From assembly GCF_000176035.2 (NCBI RefSeq), contig NC_015675.1, positions 4,158,001 to 4,222,000 on the forward strand: a stretch of 64,000 bases of DNA. Reading direction: 5' to 3'. The first letter of the stretch is position 1. Every line of letters begins with the position of its first letter. This stretch comes from Mesorhizobium opportunistum WSM2075. GTDB taxonomy: Bacteria; Pseudomonadota; Alphaproteobacteria; Rhizobiales; Rhizobiaceae. A program made the position numbers and the translations under genes. Below are positions 46,776 to 55,508 of the stretch, piece by piece. The notes under the pieces were generated by a model. That model saw only the letters and a list, made by a program, of their open reading frames with translations, ran no database searches and was not told the DNA's origin.

Positions 46776-48314
46776 GTGAACCGTATGTTGCCAGTTGCCT
46801 TTACCGCGCTCCTGCTCAGCGCGCCCGCTTTCGGCCAGACCGTCGACAGCCAGGGCGCGAAGCAATTGTCCGATGACCTGTCCCGCTATGTAGGCAAGCA
46901 GGCACTCGACAAGGGAATCCTGAAGGTTTCGGCCGAAGGCGATGCCTACAAGATCGTGTTCGATTTCAAGGCGCTTGCCGGGAGTTTTCCCGACCAGAGG
47001 CTGGTGAAGTTCGACTTCGCGCCCTACGCGCTGCTGGTCAAGCCGCGCAGCGACGGGACCTGGGATGTGTCGATGGATTTTTCGCAAAGCGCGTCCTTCG
47101 AATTCAAGGGGCCCGAAGGGCTGCAAAGCACGCAGTTGTCGATCAAGGACGGCAAGGGCTCCGGCGTCTACGACCCCGGCCTGGCGGCGTTCATCAGCGG
47201 CGTCAGTTCGATAGCAGGCATGACGATGACATCGAAGGATGCCAAGCAGCAGATGGACGTCAGCGCCGGTGCCGGCACCGCGACCCTGGCCGCCACCAAG
47301 GCTGCCAATGGCGGCGTCGATTTCACGACCTCGCAGAAAATGTCGAACTTCGTCGAGGCGATAAAATTCAATGATCCCGAGAGCGGGCTGAATTTTCCGG
47401 TCACCGTGAAATCGCCGGAATTTTCCGTGGAGGCCAGCGGCAAGGGCGTGCAGAGCAAGCCGCTGCTCGACCTCCTGGCGTTTGCCGTGGCCAATGAGGA
47501 CGAGAAGACGCTGAAGGCAAACCAGGCGCAACTCAAGTCGCTTCTGCTCGCCGCGCTTCCGGTGTGGGAGCGCATCGACGGCACCTATGGCTTCAAGGAT
47601 TTCGCGGTCGACAGCCCGATCGGCACGTTCGGGGCGACCCAGCTCAGCACCGCGTTCGGCAGTGACGGCGTTTCGCAAAACGGCACGGTCAGCTACGGCA
47701 TCAAGGCGTCGGGGCTCACGGTGCCTCAGCAGCTTTTGCCGAGCTGGAGCGTGGCACTGCTGCCCACCGATATCGACCTGAATTTCGGCGGCGCCAACAT
47801 CGACCTCGACAGTATGGCGAAGAAGGCGATCGAAGCCTTCGATCTCAATCAGAATCCACCGCTGCCGGCCGAGTTCGGCGACCAGCTTAAAGCCGACTTC
47901 CTGGCCAAGACGCCGAAGGTCGTCATCGGCCACAGCGTCATGAAGAACAAGGACATGGAAATCGCGCTGGAAGGCGAGATGACAAGCTTCGGCCAGAAGC
48001 CCGATGCAAATCTCACAGTCGATGTCGCCGGCTTCGACAAGATCGTTGCGGGTCTGCAGGAGGCGGCAAAGTCCGAACCCGAAGTGGCGCAGTACGTGCC
48101 TATGGCTCTCGTCGTGAAAGGGTTTGCCAAGACGCTGCCGGACGGCAAGTTGGAATGGGTTGTCAGCACAAAGGCCGACGGCTCGGTCACCGTCAATGGC
48201 GTCATGCTGAAGCCCGCCGATCCGGCGGTGGACGACAGCGTCGACGATGGTGATGGCGAGGACGACGACAGCGGCGGCGACAATGGCGGATCAGGGGCGA
48301 AGCTGAATCCTTGA
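46776..48314 (+). CDS. Large secreted protein with acidic tail, unknown function
   Basis: A 512-residue protein with signal peptide (MLPVAFTALLLSAPAFGQ) and no transmembrane segment beyond it. The body is beta-rich with repeating strand patterns (ADGSVTVNGVML, PDANLTVDVAGFD, NGTVSYGIKASGLTV) typical of large periplasmic or outer-membrane-associated proteins. The C-terminal 30 residues are strongly acidic and Gly-rich (DDSVDDGDGEDDDSGGD). No catalytic motif is visible. The start GTG at 46776 has AGAGGGGAA upstream; an ATG at 46785 is also possible. It looks loosely like the DUF2125 type, but I cannot confirm this. Confidence 0.68.
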   Translation: MNRMLPVAFTALLLSAPAFGQTVDSQGAKQLSDDLSRYVGKQALDKGILKVSAEGDAYKIVFDFKALAGSFPDQRLVKFDFAPYALLVKPRSDGTWDVSMDFSQSASFEFKGPEGLQSTQLSIKDGKGSGVYDPGLAAFISGVSSIAGMTMTSKDAKQQMDVSAGAGTATLAATKAANGGVDFTTSQKMSNFVEAIKFNDPESGLNFPVTVKSPEFSVEASGKGVQSKPLLDLLAFAVANEDEKTLKANQAQLKSLLLAALPVWERIDGTYGFKDFAVDSPIGTFGATQLSTAFGSDGVSQNGTVSYGIKASGLTVPQQLLPSWSVALLPTDIDLNFGGANIDLDSMAKKAIEAFDLNQNPPLPAEFGDQLKADFLAKTPKVVIGHSVMKNKDMEIALEGEMTSFGQKPDANLTVDVAGFDKIVAGLQEAAKSEPEVAQYVPMALVVKGFAKTLPDGKLEWVVSTKADGSVTVNGVMLKPADPAVDDSVDDGDGEDDDSGGDNGGSGAKLNP

Positions 48315-48364
48315 AGGTTCGGCCCTCGAGTAATTCCGGGAAAAGTTTTCCGTCTGGAATTGCC

Positions 48365-49018
48365 TCAGAGCCTCAGCGCGCCCGCGATCTTGGGCGCGGC
48401 TTCGCGCCAGTCCTGCACGACGATGACGTCGTTCGCGACCGGCGGTAGGAACGCGCGCAGCGAATTGTCGGCCATCAAGTGGAAAAGATCTGCGTCGGCC
48501 ACCGCTTCCCGCACCGACGCCAGATTGTGCGGCTGATCGTCGACGAAGACCACCGGCCGGCCGCTCTTGCCGCGCAGCCTGGCCACTGCCGGCCCTTTGG
48601 CCATCTCGGTGGTCAACAGCGGATAGCCTAGCCCCAGGGCATCGAGATGGGCACGGCGCACGGCGCGATGCCTGTGCGGCATGGCGGTCAAGAGGATGAT
48701 TTCCGCGCGGCCGCCAAGCCCCGCCAGCGCTTCCGCGGCGCCATCGGTGATGCTCTGCCAATCGGCCTGCGCGTCGAAGAAATCGCCCAGGAGCGCCGTC
48801 ACCTCGGGCTGTTCGATCAGCCGGCCGCTGGCCGTTTCGGCAATGTTGCCGGTCAGGCGGAAGGAGGCCAGCGTCAGGCCGTAACCGCGCGACTTGAGGA
48901 AGTCCGGGAAGGGCCGGATGAATTCGAGCACAACATCGTCGACATCGAGCACCAGCAATGGCCTGTCGTCGGCCGCCAGTTCCTCGATCTGGCGCGCGGT
49001 CTCCGGATCGTCGCTCAT
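48365..49018 (-). CDS. HAD family hydrolase
   Basis: A 217-residue phosphatase-like protein. HAD motif I is LVLDVDDVVLEF (nucleophile Asp and second Asp). Motif II is IILLTAMPHRHRAV, and the late motif is PVVFVDDQPHNLASV. Size and cap fit a subgroup acting on small phosphorylated metabolites; the substrate is unknown. Its ATG overlaps the DUF3572 stop (ATGA), so the two are in one operon with DUF3572 first. Confidence 0.83.
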   Translation of the reverse strand: MSDDPETARQIEELAADDRPLLVLDVDDVVLEFIRPFPDFLKSRGYGLTLASFRLTGNIAETASGRLIEQPEVTALLGDFFDAQADWQSITDGAAEALAGLGGRAEIILLTAMPHRHRAVRRAHLDALGLGYPLLTTEMAKGPAVARLRGKSGRPVVFVDDQPHNLASVREAVADADLFHLMADNSLRAFLPPVANDVIVVQDWREAAPKIAGALRL

Positions 49019-49314
49019 ATGGAATGCTCGTGATTGTCGTCGCCGAGCGGCAGCGCCCGCAATGCCTTGCCGACGGCTGCCGGCGGCGTACCGGTTTCCT
49101 CGGCAAAGCGCATCAGGGTCGGCTCGTGGGCGAGAATGAACTGCAGGACACCGGCCAGGAAACCCGGCTCGCCGGCGGCCCGGCGGATGGAATGCGCCTC
49201 TATCCCGGTGATCGCCAGGAAACGCGGCAACAGCTCCGGATCGGAAGCGACGAAGCCCAGTGCCTTGACGGCAATGGTTTCAGCCTCTTCGCGCATTGAC
49301 GCCGCGTTTGCCAT
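49015..49314 (-). CDS. DUF3572 domain-containing protein
   Basis: A 99-residue soluble helical protein of the alphaproteobacterial DUF3572 family (AETIAVKALGFVASDPELLPRFLAITGI and GFLAGVLQFILAHEPTLMRFA are recognisable). No catalytic motif or signal peptide is present and its function is unknown. The ATG at 49314 has GAAGG 6 bases upstream; a GTG at 49317 is possible. It is co-translated with the HAD gene and is divergent from divK. Confidence 0.83.
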   Translation of the reverse strand: MANAASMREEAETIAVKALGFVASDPELLPRFLAITGIEAHSIRRAAGEPGFLAGVLQFILAHEPTLMRFAEETGTPPAAVGKALRALPLGDDNHEHSI

Positions 49315-49561
49315 CACTACCTTCGGTGTGTGGAATGAGTCTCTCCCGCAGTAATGGCAAGATCTGCTTGCGGCAAGCCTTTACAGCGCGGCGCGCCTTT
49401 TGGACGCGCGGGAGGCGAGGTGGAATTCGCGACGCTTTGCAGCCCGAGGGTTTCCGTTTCGTCAATCATATTGCCGTATAGTGAAGCAGGGTTTGGTGCG
49501 TTCAACGGAAGTGCGCATGACGGCCGCCTTCGAGCGGAGTGACGGCCGGGACGGGATGTCG

Positions 49562-49933
49562 ATGCCTAAGAAGGTCATGATCGTCGAGGACAATGAGCTC
49601 AACATGAAGCTCTTTCGAGACCTCATAGAAGCCAGCGGCTACGAGACAGTGCGCACCCGCAACGGTCTTGAGGCGCTCGACCTGGCGCGCCAGCATCGGC
49701 CGGATCTCATCCTGATGGACATCCAACTGCCCGAAGTGTCGGGACTGGAAGTGACCAAATGGCTGAAGGAAGACGACGATTTGCATGTCATCCCGGTCAT
49801 CGCCGTGACCGCCTTCGCCATGAAGGGCGATGAGGAGCGCATCCGCCAGGGCGGCTGCGAGGCCTATATTTCGAAGCCGATCTCGGTGCCGCGTTTCATC
49901 GAAACCATCAAATCCTACCTGGGCGATGCCTGA
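49562..49933 (+). CDS. divK: Single-domain response regulator DivK
   Basis: A 123-residue receiver-domain protein, the whole protein being one CheY-like domain. The phosphoacceptor is Asp53 in LILMDIQLP, with acidic pocket residues in [10 protein letters not shown] and the late KPIS motif. In Caulobacter DivK links the kinases PleC and DivJ to CtrA control and cell polarity. Sequence and placement beside pleD support this identity. Start codons at 49556 and 49562 are both possible. pleD follows 33 bases later on the same strand. Confidence 0.92.
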   Translation: MPKKVMIVEDNELNMKLFRDLIEASGYETVRTRNGLEALDLARQHRPDLILMDIQLPEVSGLEVTKWLKEDDDLHVIPVIAVTAFAMKGDEERIRQGGCEAYISKPISVPRFIETIKSYLGDA

Positions 49934-49966
49934 TGCGCCCTTCCAGCCGAGCCGGAGCCTTATGAA

Positions 49967-51340
49967 ATGACCGCGCGGATCCTCGTCGTCGACGACATCC
50001 CTGCCAATGTGAGGCTGCTGGAGGTCCGGCTGCTGGCCGAATATTTCGAGGTGCTGACCGCCACCAATGGGCCCGATGCGATCGAGACCTGCGAGAACGG
50101 CAAGGTCGACGTCGTGCTGCTCGACGTGATGATGCCCGACATGGACGGGTTCGAGGTCTGCCGCCGGCTGAAGAGCGATCCGGCGACATCGCACATCCCG
50201 GTGGTGATGATCACCGCGCTCGACCAGGTTTCCGACCGCGTGCGCGGGCTCGAGGCCGGCGCCGACGATTTCCTGACCAAGCCGGTCAACGACCTGCAGC
50301 TGATGACGCGCGTCAAAAGCCTGGTCCGGCTGAAATCGCTGACCGACGAACTCAGGCTGCGCGCCTCGACGACGCGCAACATCGGCATCGAGGAACTGCT
50401 CAGCCGCAATTTCGCGTCCGAGGACACGGTGCCGAAAGTGCTTTTGATCGACGAACGTAAATCGTCGGTCGAGCGCATCCAGAAGATGCTGCGCGACCGC
50501 GCCGACCTCGACGTCACCAGCGATCCGCATGCCGGTTTCTTCCAGGCTGCCGAGACACCCTATGAATGCGTGATGATCTCGACGGCGTTCGCCGATTTCG
50601 ACCCGCTCAGGCTCTGCTCGCAGCTGCGTTCGCTCGACCGCACCCGTTTCGTGCCGATCATCCTTTTGGCGGATGAGGGCGAGGAGGAGCGCATCATCCG
50701 TGGCCTCGAGCTCGGCATCAACGACTATCTGATGCGCCCGATCGACCAGCAGGAGCTGACGGCGCGGCTGCGCACCCAGGTGCGCCGCAAGCGCTACAAC
50801 GACCAATTGCGCGCCAGCGTCACCCAGACCATCGAAATGGCGGTGACCGACGGCCTTACCGGGCTGCACAACCGCCGCTATCTCGACAGCCACCTGCAGA
50901 CGCTGTTCGACCGCGCCGTGGCGCGGCGCAGGCCGCTTTCGGTGATGATCACCGATCTCGACCGCTTCAAGGCGATCAATGACACGCATGGCCATGACGG
51001 CGGCGACGAGGTGCTGCGGGAGTTCGCGCGGCGGCTGCGCAAGAACGTTCGCGGCATCGACCTTGCCTGCCGGTTCGGCGGCGAGGAGTTCGTGGTGGTG
51101 ATGCCGGATACCGATGGCGCCGTGGCTGAGAAGGTGGCCGAACGCATCCGCGCTGAAATCGCCCAACAGCCGTTTTCCATCGGCGCCGACGGCAAGACGA
51201 TCGAGGTCACCGTCAGCGTTGGCGTGTCGTCGGTTCTGAAGGGGGTGGATACGGTGGCGGCGCTGATGAAGCGCGCCGATCTCGCGCTCTATGAAGCCAA
51301 GAGCGGCGGCCGCAACCGCGTCGTCGCCAAGGCGGCGTAG
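49967..51340 (+). CDS. pleD: Response regulator diguanylate cyclase PleD
   Basis: A 457-residue protein with two receiver domains (about 1-120 and 150-275) and a C-terminal GGDEF domain. The first receiver has Asp53 (VVLLDVMMPDMD). The active site is RFGGEEF, preceded by an intact I-site (R-G-I-D, with the Asp six positions before the GG). It should make c-di-GMP under phosphorylation control, directing the motile-to-sessile switch as in Caulobacter. The start is the ATG at 49967; an ATG at 49962 lies in another frame. Confidence 0.95.
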   Translation: MTARILVVDDIPANVRLLEVRLLAEYFEVLTATNGPDAIETCENGKVDVVLLDVMMPDMDGFEVCRRLKSDPATSHIPVVMITALDQVSDRVRGLEAGADDFLTKPVNDLQLMTRVKSLVRLKSLTDELRLRASTTRNIGIEELLSRNFASEDTVPKVLLIDERKSSVERIQKMLRDRADLDVTSDPHAGFFQAAETPYECVMISTAFADFDPLRLCSQLRSLDRTRFVPIILLADEGEEERIIRGLELGINDYLMRPIDQQELTARLRTQVRRKRYNDQLRASVTQTIEMAVTDGLTGLHNRRYLDSHLQTLFDRAVARRRPLSVMITDLDRFKAINDTHGHDGGDEVLREFARRLRKNVRGIDLACRFGGEEFVVVMPDTDGAVAEKVAERIRAEIAQQPFSIGADGKTIEVTVSVGVSSVLKGVDTVAALMKRADLALYEAKSGGRNRVVAKAA

Positions 51341-51470
51341 CGCCCAGGCCCGATTATCCAGTCAACCCGACAGGGTTACCCGTTTACCTTAATCCAAGCG
51401 ATTTCCGAGCATTGGTTAAGAAAGTGTTGATTTTCATAAGCTCTTGCGCAAATGTGCTGGTCAAGACGAA
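51341..51470 (+). promoter_or_regulatory. Region between pleD and the small RNA, with a CtrA-like site
   Basis: This stretch after pleD contains TTAAGAAAGTGTTGA (51416-51430), a 7/8 match to the CtrA site TTAA-N7-TTAA. A possible TTGATT -35 element overlaps it at 51428-51433. The -10 is unclear. It may drive the downstream structured RNA. Confidence 0.35.
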
Positions 51471-51676
51471 GCCGGCACGAGGATAGATAGCCGGCTCGAT
51501 CCCCAGAATACCCCATGATGCTCAGGTCCGCCGCATCTCCTGGGTCCGTGGGGTCGGCCGGCCGGCGCTGGCAAATAGTGGCCTCCTCGTACCGCTGCCA
51601 AACGCCGACCGGCCCCCTTTCCTGAAAATGACATCAGGACTCTGCGCCAAGCCCCGGTAATTTCGGGGCTTTTTTT
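51471..51676 (+). ncRNA. Candidate structured small RNA with exposed CCUCCU loop
   Basis: About 206 bases fold into a series of hairpins with no open frame. GCCGG/CCGGC pair at 51471-51495. A long GC-rich stem forms from GGGGTCGG (from about 51550) against ACCGGCCCC (to about 51617). Inside it, GGCA...AGTGG pairs with CCGCT...GCC and leaves CCTCCTCGTA (51582-51591) in the loop. CCTGA/TCAGG form a small hairpin at 51621-51638. A terminator (GCCCCG / CGGGGC, 51651-51669) ends in seven Ts. The exposed CCUCCU resembles anti-Shine-Dalgarno loops of rhizobial small RNAs, but no known family could be assigned. Confidence 0.5.
51651..51676 (+). terminator. Rho-independent terminator of the candidate small RNA
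   Basis: A 6-bp GC stem (GCCCCG 51651-51656, CGGGGC 51664-51669) with loop GTAATTT is followed by TTTTTTT. It is the clearest terminator in this gap and ends the transcript that may begin near 51450. Confidence 0.82.
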
Positions 51677-51890
51677 GCACATGAAAAATCTCGACTCTCC
51701 CTGGACCGTGACGGCTCAATCGCGTGTGACGCACTGCCACGCCGCAATGCGAGGGTCTTACGCCGTTCATCAGGGGAGGGAGAGTCCATGCCCCTCCATT
51801 TCATAAATATGGCGCACAAGGGGCTTGCTTCAAGGCCCGGTTCCTCCCGTAAAACCCTGGCCCGAGCCAACGGAAATGGGAGTGACGAGA
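51677..51890. other. Leader of the FAD monooxygenase gene, no gene seen
   Basis: This stretch lies between the small RNA terminator and the monooxygenase start. It has no convincing open frame in either direction and no clear operator. The GGGAGTGACGAG at about 51879-51890 is the ribosome binding site for the ATG at 51891. Confidence 0.45.
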
Positions 51891-53390
51891 ATGCGTATTG
51901 TACCGCGGGCAGACGGATCGCCACGGGATCATGCGGTGGTGATCGCCGGCGGCGGTCCGACCGGGCTGATGCTGGCGGGCGAACTTGCCTTGGCCGGCGT
52001 CGATGCCGCCATTGTCGAGCGGCGCCCGACCCAGCATCTGATCGGTTTGCGCGCGGGTGGTCTGCACGCACGCACGATCGAGGTTCTCGATCAGCGCGGA
52101 ATTGCCGATCGGTTCCTCTCGCAGGGGCAGTGCTTCCCGACCGTCGGCTTCCACATGATCCGCTTGGATATCAGCGACTTTCCCAGCCTGCACAACCATC
52201 TGCTGGCGCTGCGGCAAAACCATATCGAGCGGATATTGGCCGACTGGGTCGGCGAGTTAGAGGTGCCGATCTATCGCGGACAGGAAGTCACGGGTTTTGC
52301 GCAGGATGATGACGGTGTCGACCTGGATCTGTCCGGTGGCCGACGGGTGAGGGCGCAATACCTCGTCGGATGCGACGGAGGACGCAGCACGATCCGCAAG
52401 GCGGCGGGCATCGAGTTCGCCGGATGGGATCCGACGATGAGCTGGATGATCGCCGAGGTCGAGATGTCCAGGGAACCGCCATTGGGCTTTCGCAGCGACG
52501 CCTGCGGAATTCATGCGATAGGCAAGATCGAGGAAGGCGGTCGCGTAGGTGTCGTTCTAACCGAGCGGCAATTGAACGCCGGCGGCGAGCCGACACTGCG
52601 CGATCTCAGCGAGGCGCTCACAGCCATCTACGGCACCGACTACGGCGCCCACAGCCCGACCTGGATATCCAGGTTCACCGACATGACGCGTCAGGCCGCG
52701 GCTTACCGCGACAGGCGCGTGCTGCTGGCCGGCGACGCCGCGCATATCCATCCCCCGATGGGCGGGCAGGGGCTCAATATCGGCGTGCAGGACGCGGTCA
52801 ATCTGGGATGGAAGCTGGCCCAGGTGGTCAAGGGAACCTCACCGGAAAGCCTGCTCGACAGCTACCACGCGGAGCGCCACCCGATTGCCGCCCGCGTCCT
52901 GCGCAACACCATGGCGCAGGTTGCGCTTCGTCGCAGGGATGACCGCACCGAAGCTTTGGGCGACATCGTCACCGAGCTTCTCGCCATGGACGAGCCCCGC
53001 AGGCGGATCGCCGCGGAAATGTCCGGTCTGGGTGTCCATTACGATCTCGGCGAGGGGCATCCGCTGCTTGGCCGGCGCATGCCCGACCTCGATCTGGCTA
53101 CAGCCAATGGGCCGTTGCGGCTCTTCACGCTGCTGCATGATGCACGGCCGATGCTCCTCAACCTTAGGGAAGCGGGCAGGCTGGACATTGCGCCCTGGGA
53201 GGACCGGGTTCGGCAGATCGACGCCGAATATGCCGGTGCTTGGGAGCTTCCGGCCCTTGGGGCGGTCGCCGCGCCAGATGCTGTTTTGATCCGGCCCGAT
53301 GGCTATGTGGCCTGGGTCGGCGTTGGAACCCGACACGGTTTGGCCGACGCGCTGACCACCTGGTTCGGACCCCCCGCCGCCAAGGGTTAG
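51891..53390 (+). CDS. FAD-dependent aromatic-type monooxygenase
   Basis: A 499-residue flavoprotein monooxygenase of the PHBH/aromatic polyketide hydroxylase type. The FAD Rossmann motif is VVIAGGGPTGLMLAGEL. A second FAD-binding block, GDAAHIHPPMGGQGLNIGVQ, lies near residue 280, and the GCDGGRS-type segment is VGCDGGRSTIRKAAG. A C-terminal thioredoxin-like tail ends with PDAVLIRPDGYVAWVGVG, typical of this subgroup. It should insert an oxygen atom into an aromatic or phenolic substrate using NAD(P)H. The ATG at 51891 has a good ribosome binding site; earlier ATGs in frame lack one. It lies 170 bases before the GntR gene and may belong to the same accessory cassette. Confidence 0.88.
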   Translation: MRIVPRADGSPRDHAVVIAGGGPTGLMLAGELALAGVDAAIVERRPTQHLIGLRAGGLHARTIEVLDQRGIADRFLSQGQCFPTVGFHMIRLDISDFPSLHNHLLALRQNHIERILADWVGELEVPIYRGQEVTGFAQDDDGVDLDLSGGRRVRAQYLVGCDGGRSTIRKAAGIEFAGWDPTMSWMIAEVEMSREPPLGFRSDACGIHAIGKIEEGGRVGVVLTERQLNAGGEPTLRDLSEALTAIYGTDYGAHSPTWISRFTDMTRQAAAYRDRRVLLAGDAAHIHPPMGGQGLNIGVQDAVNLGWKLAQVVKGTSPESLLDSYHAERHPIAARVLRNTMAQVALRRRDDRTEALGDIVTELLAMDEPRRRIAAEMSGLGVHYDLGEGHPLLGRRMPDLDLATANGPLRLFTLLHDARPMLLNLREAGRLDIAPWEDRVRQIDAEYAGAWELPALGAVAAPDAVLIRPDGYVAWVGVGTRHGLADALTTWFGPPAAKG

Positions 53391-53520
53391 GTGACACGGT
53401 CGGAAGATCGGCCGGGCGTAACCTTCTGAAAACGCAGCTGCTTCGCTACCTTCAACAGCTTGATGGTGGGTGGTCTCCTGACAAGTGATTGACAGGAGTT
53501 TCCATCCATGCAGAAATTGG

Positions 53521-53536
53521 TTGGACCATTGGACCA
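53521..53536 (+). promoter_or_regulatory. Candidate GntR operator (tandem TTGGACCA)
   Basis: TTGGACCA occurs twice in direct succession (53521-53528 and 53529-53536), each containing TGG-A-CCA, a near-palindrome. It lies 25-40 bases before the GntR start and is a plausible autoregulatory operator. Confidence 0.5.
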
Positions 53537-53560
53537 CTTGTGTGCGCTTCGGGAGGATTT

Positions 53561-54295
53561 GTGGACCAGAACAGCCTGCCACCCATTCAGACGACGGCGC
53601 GCGATGACGCCGTGCTGAAGGCGTTGGTGGGCTTTGTTCGTGCCGAGGCCCTGCAGCCGGGCGAGCGGCTTCCGACCGAGCGTATCTTGGCCGAACGGCT
53701 CAAGGTCAGCCGCAACACGGTGCGCGAGGCGCTGACGCGGTGGGAGGGGCTCGGCCTCGTCGAGCGCCGGCAAGGCAGCGGCACTTATCTCAAGGCGGCG
53801 GTGTCACCCGACATGCTGCACATGCCGCTGACGCTCGCGGGCGGCAACGACTTCACCAGCCTGATGCAGACGCTGGAGATCCGTCGCGCGCTGGAGGCCG
53901 AGGCTGCCGCATTGTGCGCCGAGCGCGCAAGTCCGGCCGACATCGCCGAGATCGAGCGCAAGCTCGACATTATGGAGCAGGCGTTTCGCACCCGCGACGG
54001 CATGTCCTCGGAAGAAGACTGGGAGTTCCACCAGGCGGTCTACCGGGTCTCCGGCAACCCGCTGTTCGAACAGATCATCGCCGCCATGCACGAGCTGTTC
54101 CATCGCTTCTGGGAGCACCCGCTTGGCGTGCGCGACTTCGGCCATGCCAGCTTCCCCTATCATCGCACCATCTACGAATGCATCGCCGCGCGCGACCCCC
54201 AAGGCGCTCGCGCCGAGGCGCTCAAGCTGATCGCCACCGTCGAGGACGATCTCAAGCGCGGTGCCGCCAAACTCAAACTTTCGAGCCAGACATGA
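53561..54295 (+). CDS. GntR family transcriptional regulator (FadR/FCD type)
   Basis: A 244-residue regulator with an N-terminal winged helix (PGERLPTERILAERLKVSRN, then VREALTRWEGLGLVERRQG) and a C-terminal helical FCD ligand domain (from about residue 85). FCD residues that often bind metal or carboxylate are visible (DWEFHQAVYRVSGN, FPYHRTIYECIAARDP). The start is the GTG at 53561, just after GGGAGG; an ATG at 53489 would put extra residues before the usual N-terminus. It overlaps the PLP-enzyme start (ATGA) and probably controls that gene and the ABC transporter. Confidence 0.9.
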   Translation: MDQNSLPPIQTTARDDAVLKALVGFVRAEALQPGERLPTERILAERLKVSRNTVREALTRWEGLGLVERRQGSGTYLKAAVSPDMLHMPLTLAGGNDFTSLMQTLEIRRALEAEAAALCAERASPADIAEIERKLDIMEQAFRTRDGMSSEEDWEFHQAVYRVSGNPLFEQIIAAMHELFHRFWEHPLGVRDFGHASFPYHRTIYECIAARDPQGARAEALKLIATVEDDLKRGAAKLKLSSQT

Positions 54296-55479
54296 ACGAG
54301 CACCTGACCGCTTTCGAGTACGACTATCTCGCCGAGGCGGCGACGCTCCTGGCGCACGACGAACCGTTCCCCGGTGGCGCGGTGGTGCCGCCGATCTACC
54401 AGACCTCATTGTTCACCTTCGCCAACTATGCCGAAATGGCCGACACCTTTGCCGGCAAACGAAAGCAGCCGATCTATTCGCGCGGCGACAATCCGACGGT
54501 GATGGAGTTCGAGGCCCGCGTCGCCGCACTCGAGGGCGCCGAGGCCGCGCGCGGCTTTTCCAGCGGCATGGCCGCGATCAGCGCCACGGTGCTTGCCTTC
54601 GTCGGGGCGGGTGAGCGTATCGTCGCGGTGCGCAACTGCTACGGCGATGCCTACCGGCTGTTCGAGCGTCTTCTGCCGCGGCTCAACATCAAGGTCGACT
54701 ATGTCGACGGCTCCGATCCGGACGCGGTCGCCGCAGCTCTTCCCGGGGCCAAGCTGCTTTATCTGGAGAGCCCGACCTCGATGCTGTTCGAGCTGCAGGA
54801 TTTGCCACACCTGACCCGGCTGGCCAGGGAGCAGGGCATCATCACAACCATCGACAATTCCTGGGCAACGCCGGTGTTTCAGAAGCCGATCTCGCACGGC
54901 GTCGATCTGGTGCTGCATTCGGCTTCGAAATATCTTGGCGGCCATAGCGACACCGTCGCCGGCGTGGTGGCGGGTTCGGCCGCCCACGTCAAGCACATCA
55001 ACGAGCAGACCTATTCCTATCTCGGCGGCAAGCTGTCGCCGTTCGAGGCCTGGCTGCTGCTGCGCGGCTTGCGCACGCTGCCGCTGCGCCTGCCGCATCA
55101 TATGAAGAGCGGCCTGACCATCGCCGACCGGCTGAAGGCGCATGCCAATGTCGAACGCGTCAACCATCCGGCCTATTCCAACCATCCGGGCAAGGCGACG
55201 CTGGCCGGCTATGCCGGCCTGTTCTCCTTCGAGGTGACGGAGGATATCGACATCCCGATCTTCGTCGATGCGCTGAAGCTTTTCCGCATCGGCGTCAGCT
55301 GGGGCGGCCATGAGAGCCTGGTCGTGCCAGCCAAGGCGTCGCTGGAACAGACGCCGGGACTGAATTCGATGGCGCGCTTCGGCGTCAGCCCCCGAACCAT
55401 CCGCTTCAATGTCGGATTGGAAAGTGTCGAAGACCTGTGGGCCGACGTGGCCCAGGCCTTCGAAAAAGCCAGAAAGTAA
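54292..55479 (+). CDS. PLP-dependent trans-sulfuration family enzyme (Cys/Met metabolism, C-S lyase-like)
   Basis: A 395-residue enzyme of the cystathionine gamma-synthase / methionine gamma-lyase family. The N-terminal tetramer loop has YSRGDNPTVMEFEARVAALE, followed by GFSSGMAAISATV. The PLP lysine is in HSASKYLGGHSDTVAGVV, and NSWATPVFQKPISHGVD and the C-terminal SWGGHESLVVPAK are typical. The reaction could be beta- or gamma-elimination of a sulfur amino acid or a synthase step; sequence alone does not decide. Its ATG overlaps the GntR stop, and the ABC importer follows, so it likely acts on an imported compound. Confidence 0.88.
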   Translation: MNEHLTAFEYDYLAEAATLLAHDEPFPGGAVVPPIYQTSLFTFANYAEMADTFAGKRKQPIYSRGDNPTVMEFEARVAALEGAEAARGFSSGMAAISATVLAFVGAGERIVAVRNCYGDAYRLFERLLPRLNIKVDYVDGSDPDAVAAALPGAKLLYLESPTSMLFELQDLPHLTRLAREQGIITTIDNSWATPVFQKPISHGVDLVLHSASKYLGGHSDTVAGVVAGSAAHVKHINEQTYSYLGGKLSPFEAWLLLRGLRTLPLRLPHHMKSGLTIADRLKAHANVERVNHPAYSNHPGKATLAGYAGLFSFEVTEDIDIPIFVDALKLFRIGVSWGGHESLVVPAKASLEQTPGLNSMARFGVSPRTIRFNVGLESVEDLWADVAQAFEKARK

Positions 55480-55508
55480 CAAGCGGGTTCAAAATGGGAG
55501 TCTTGAAC

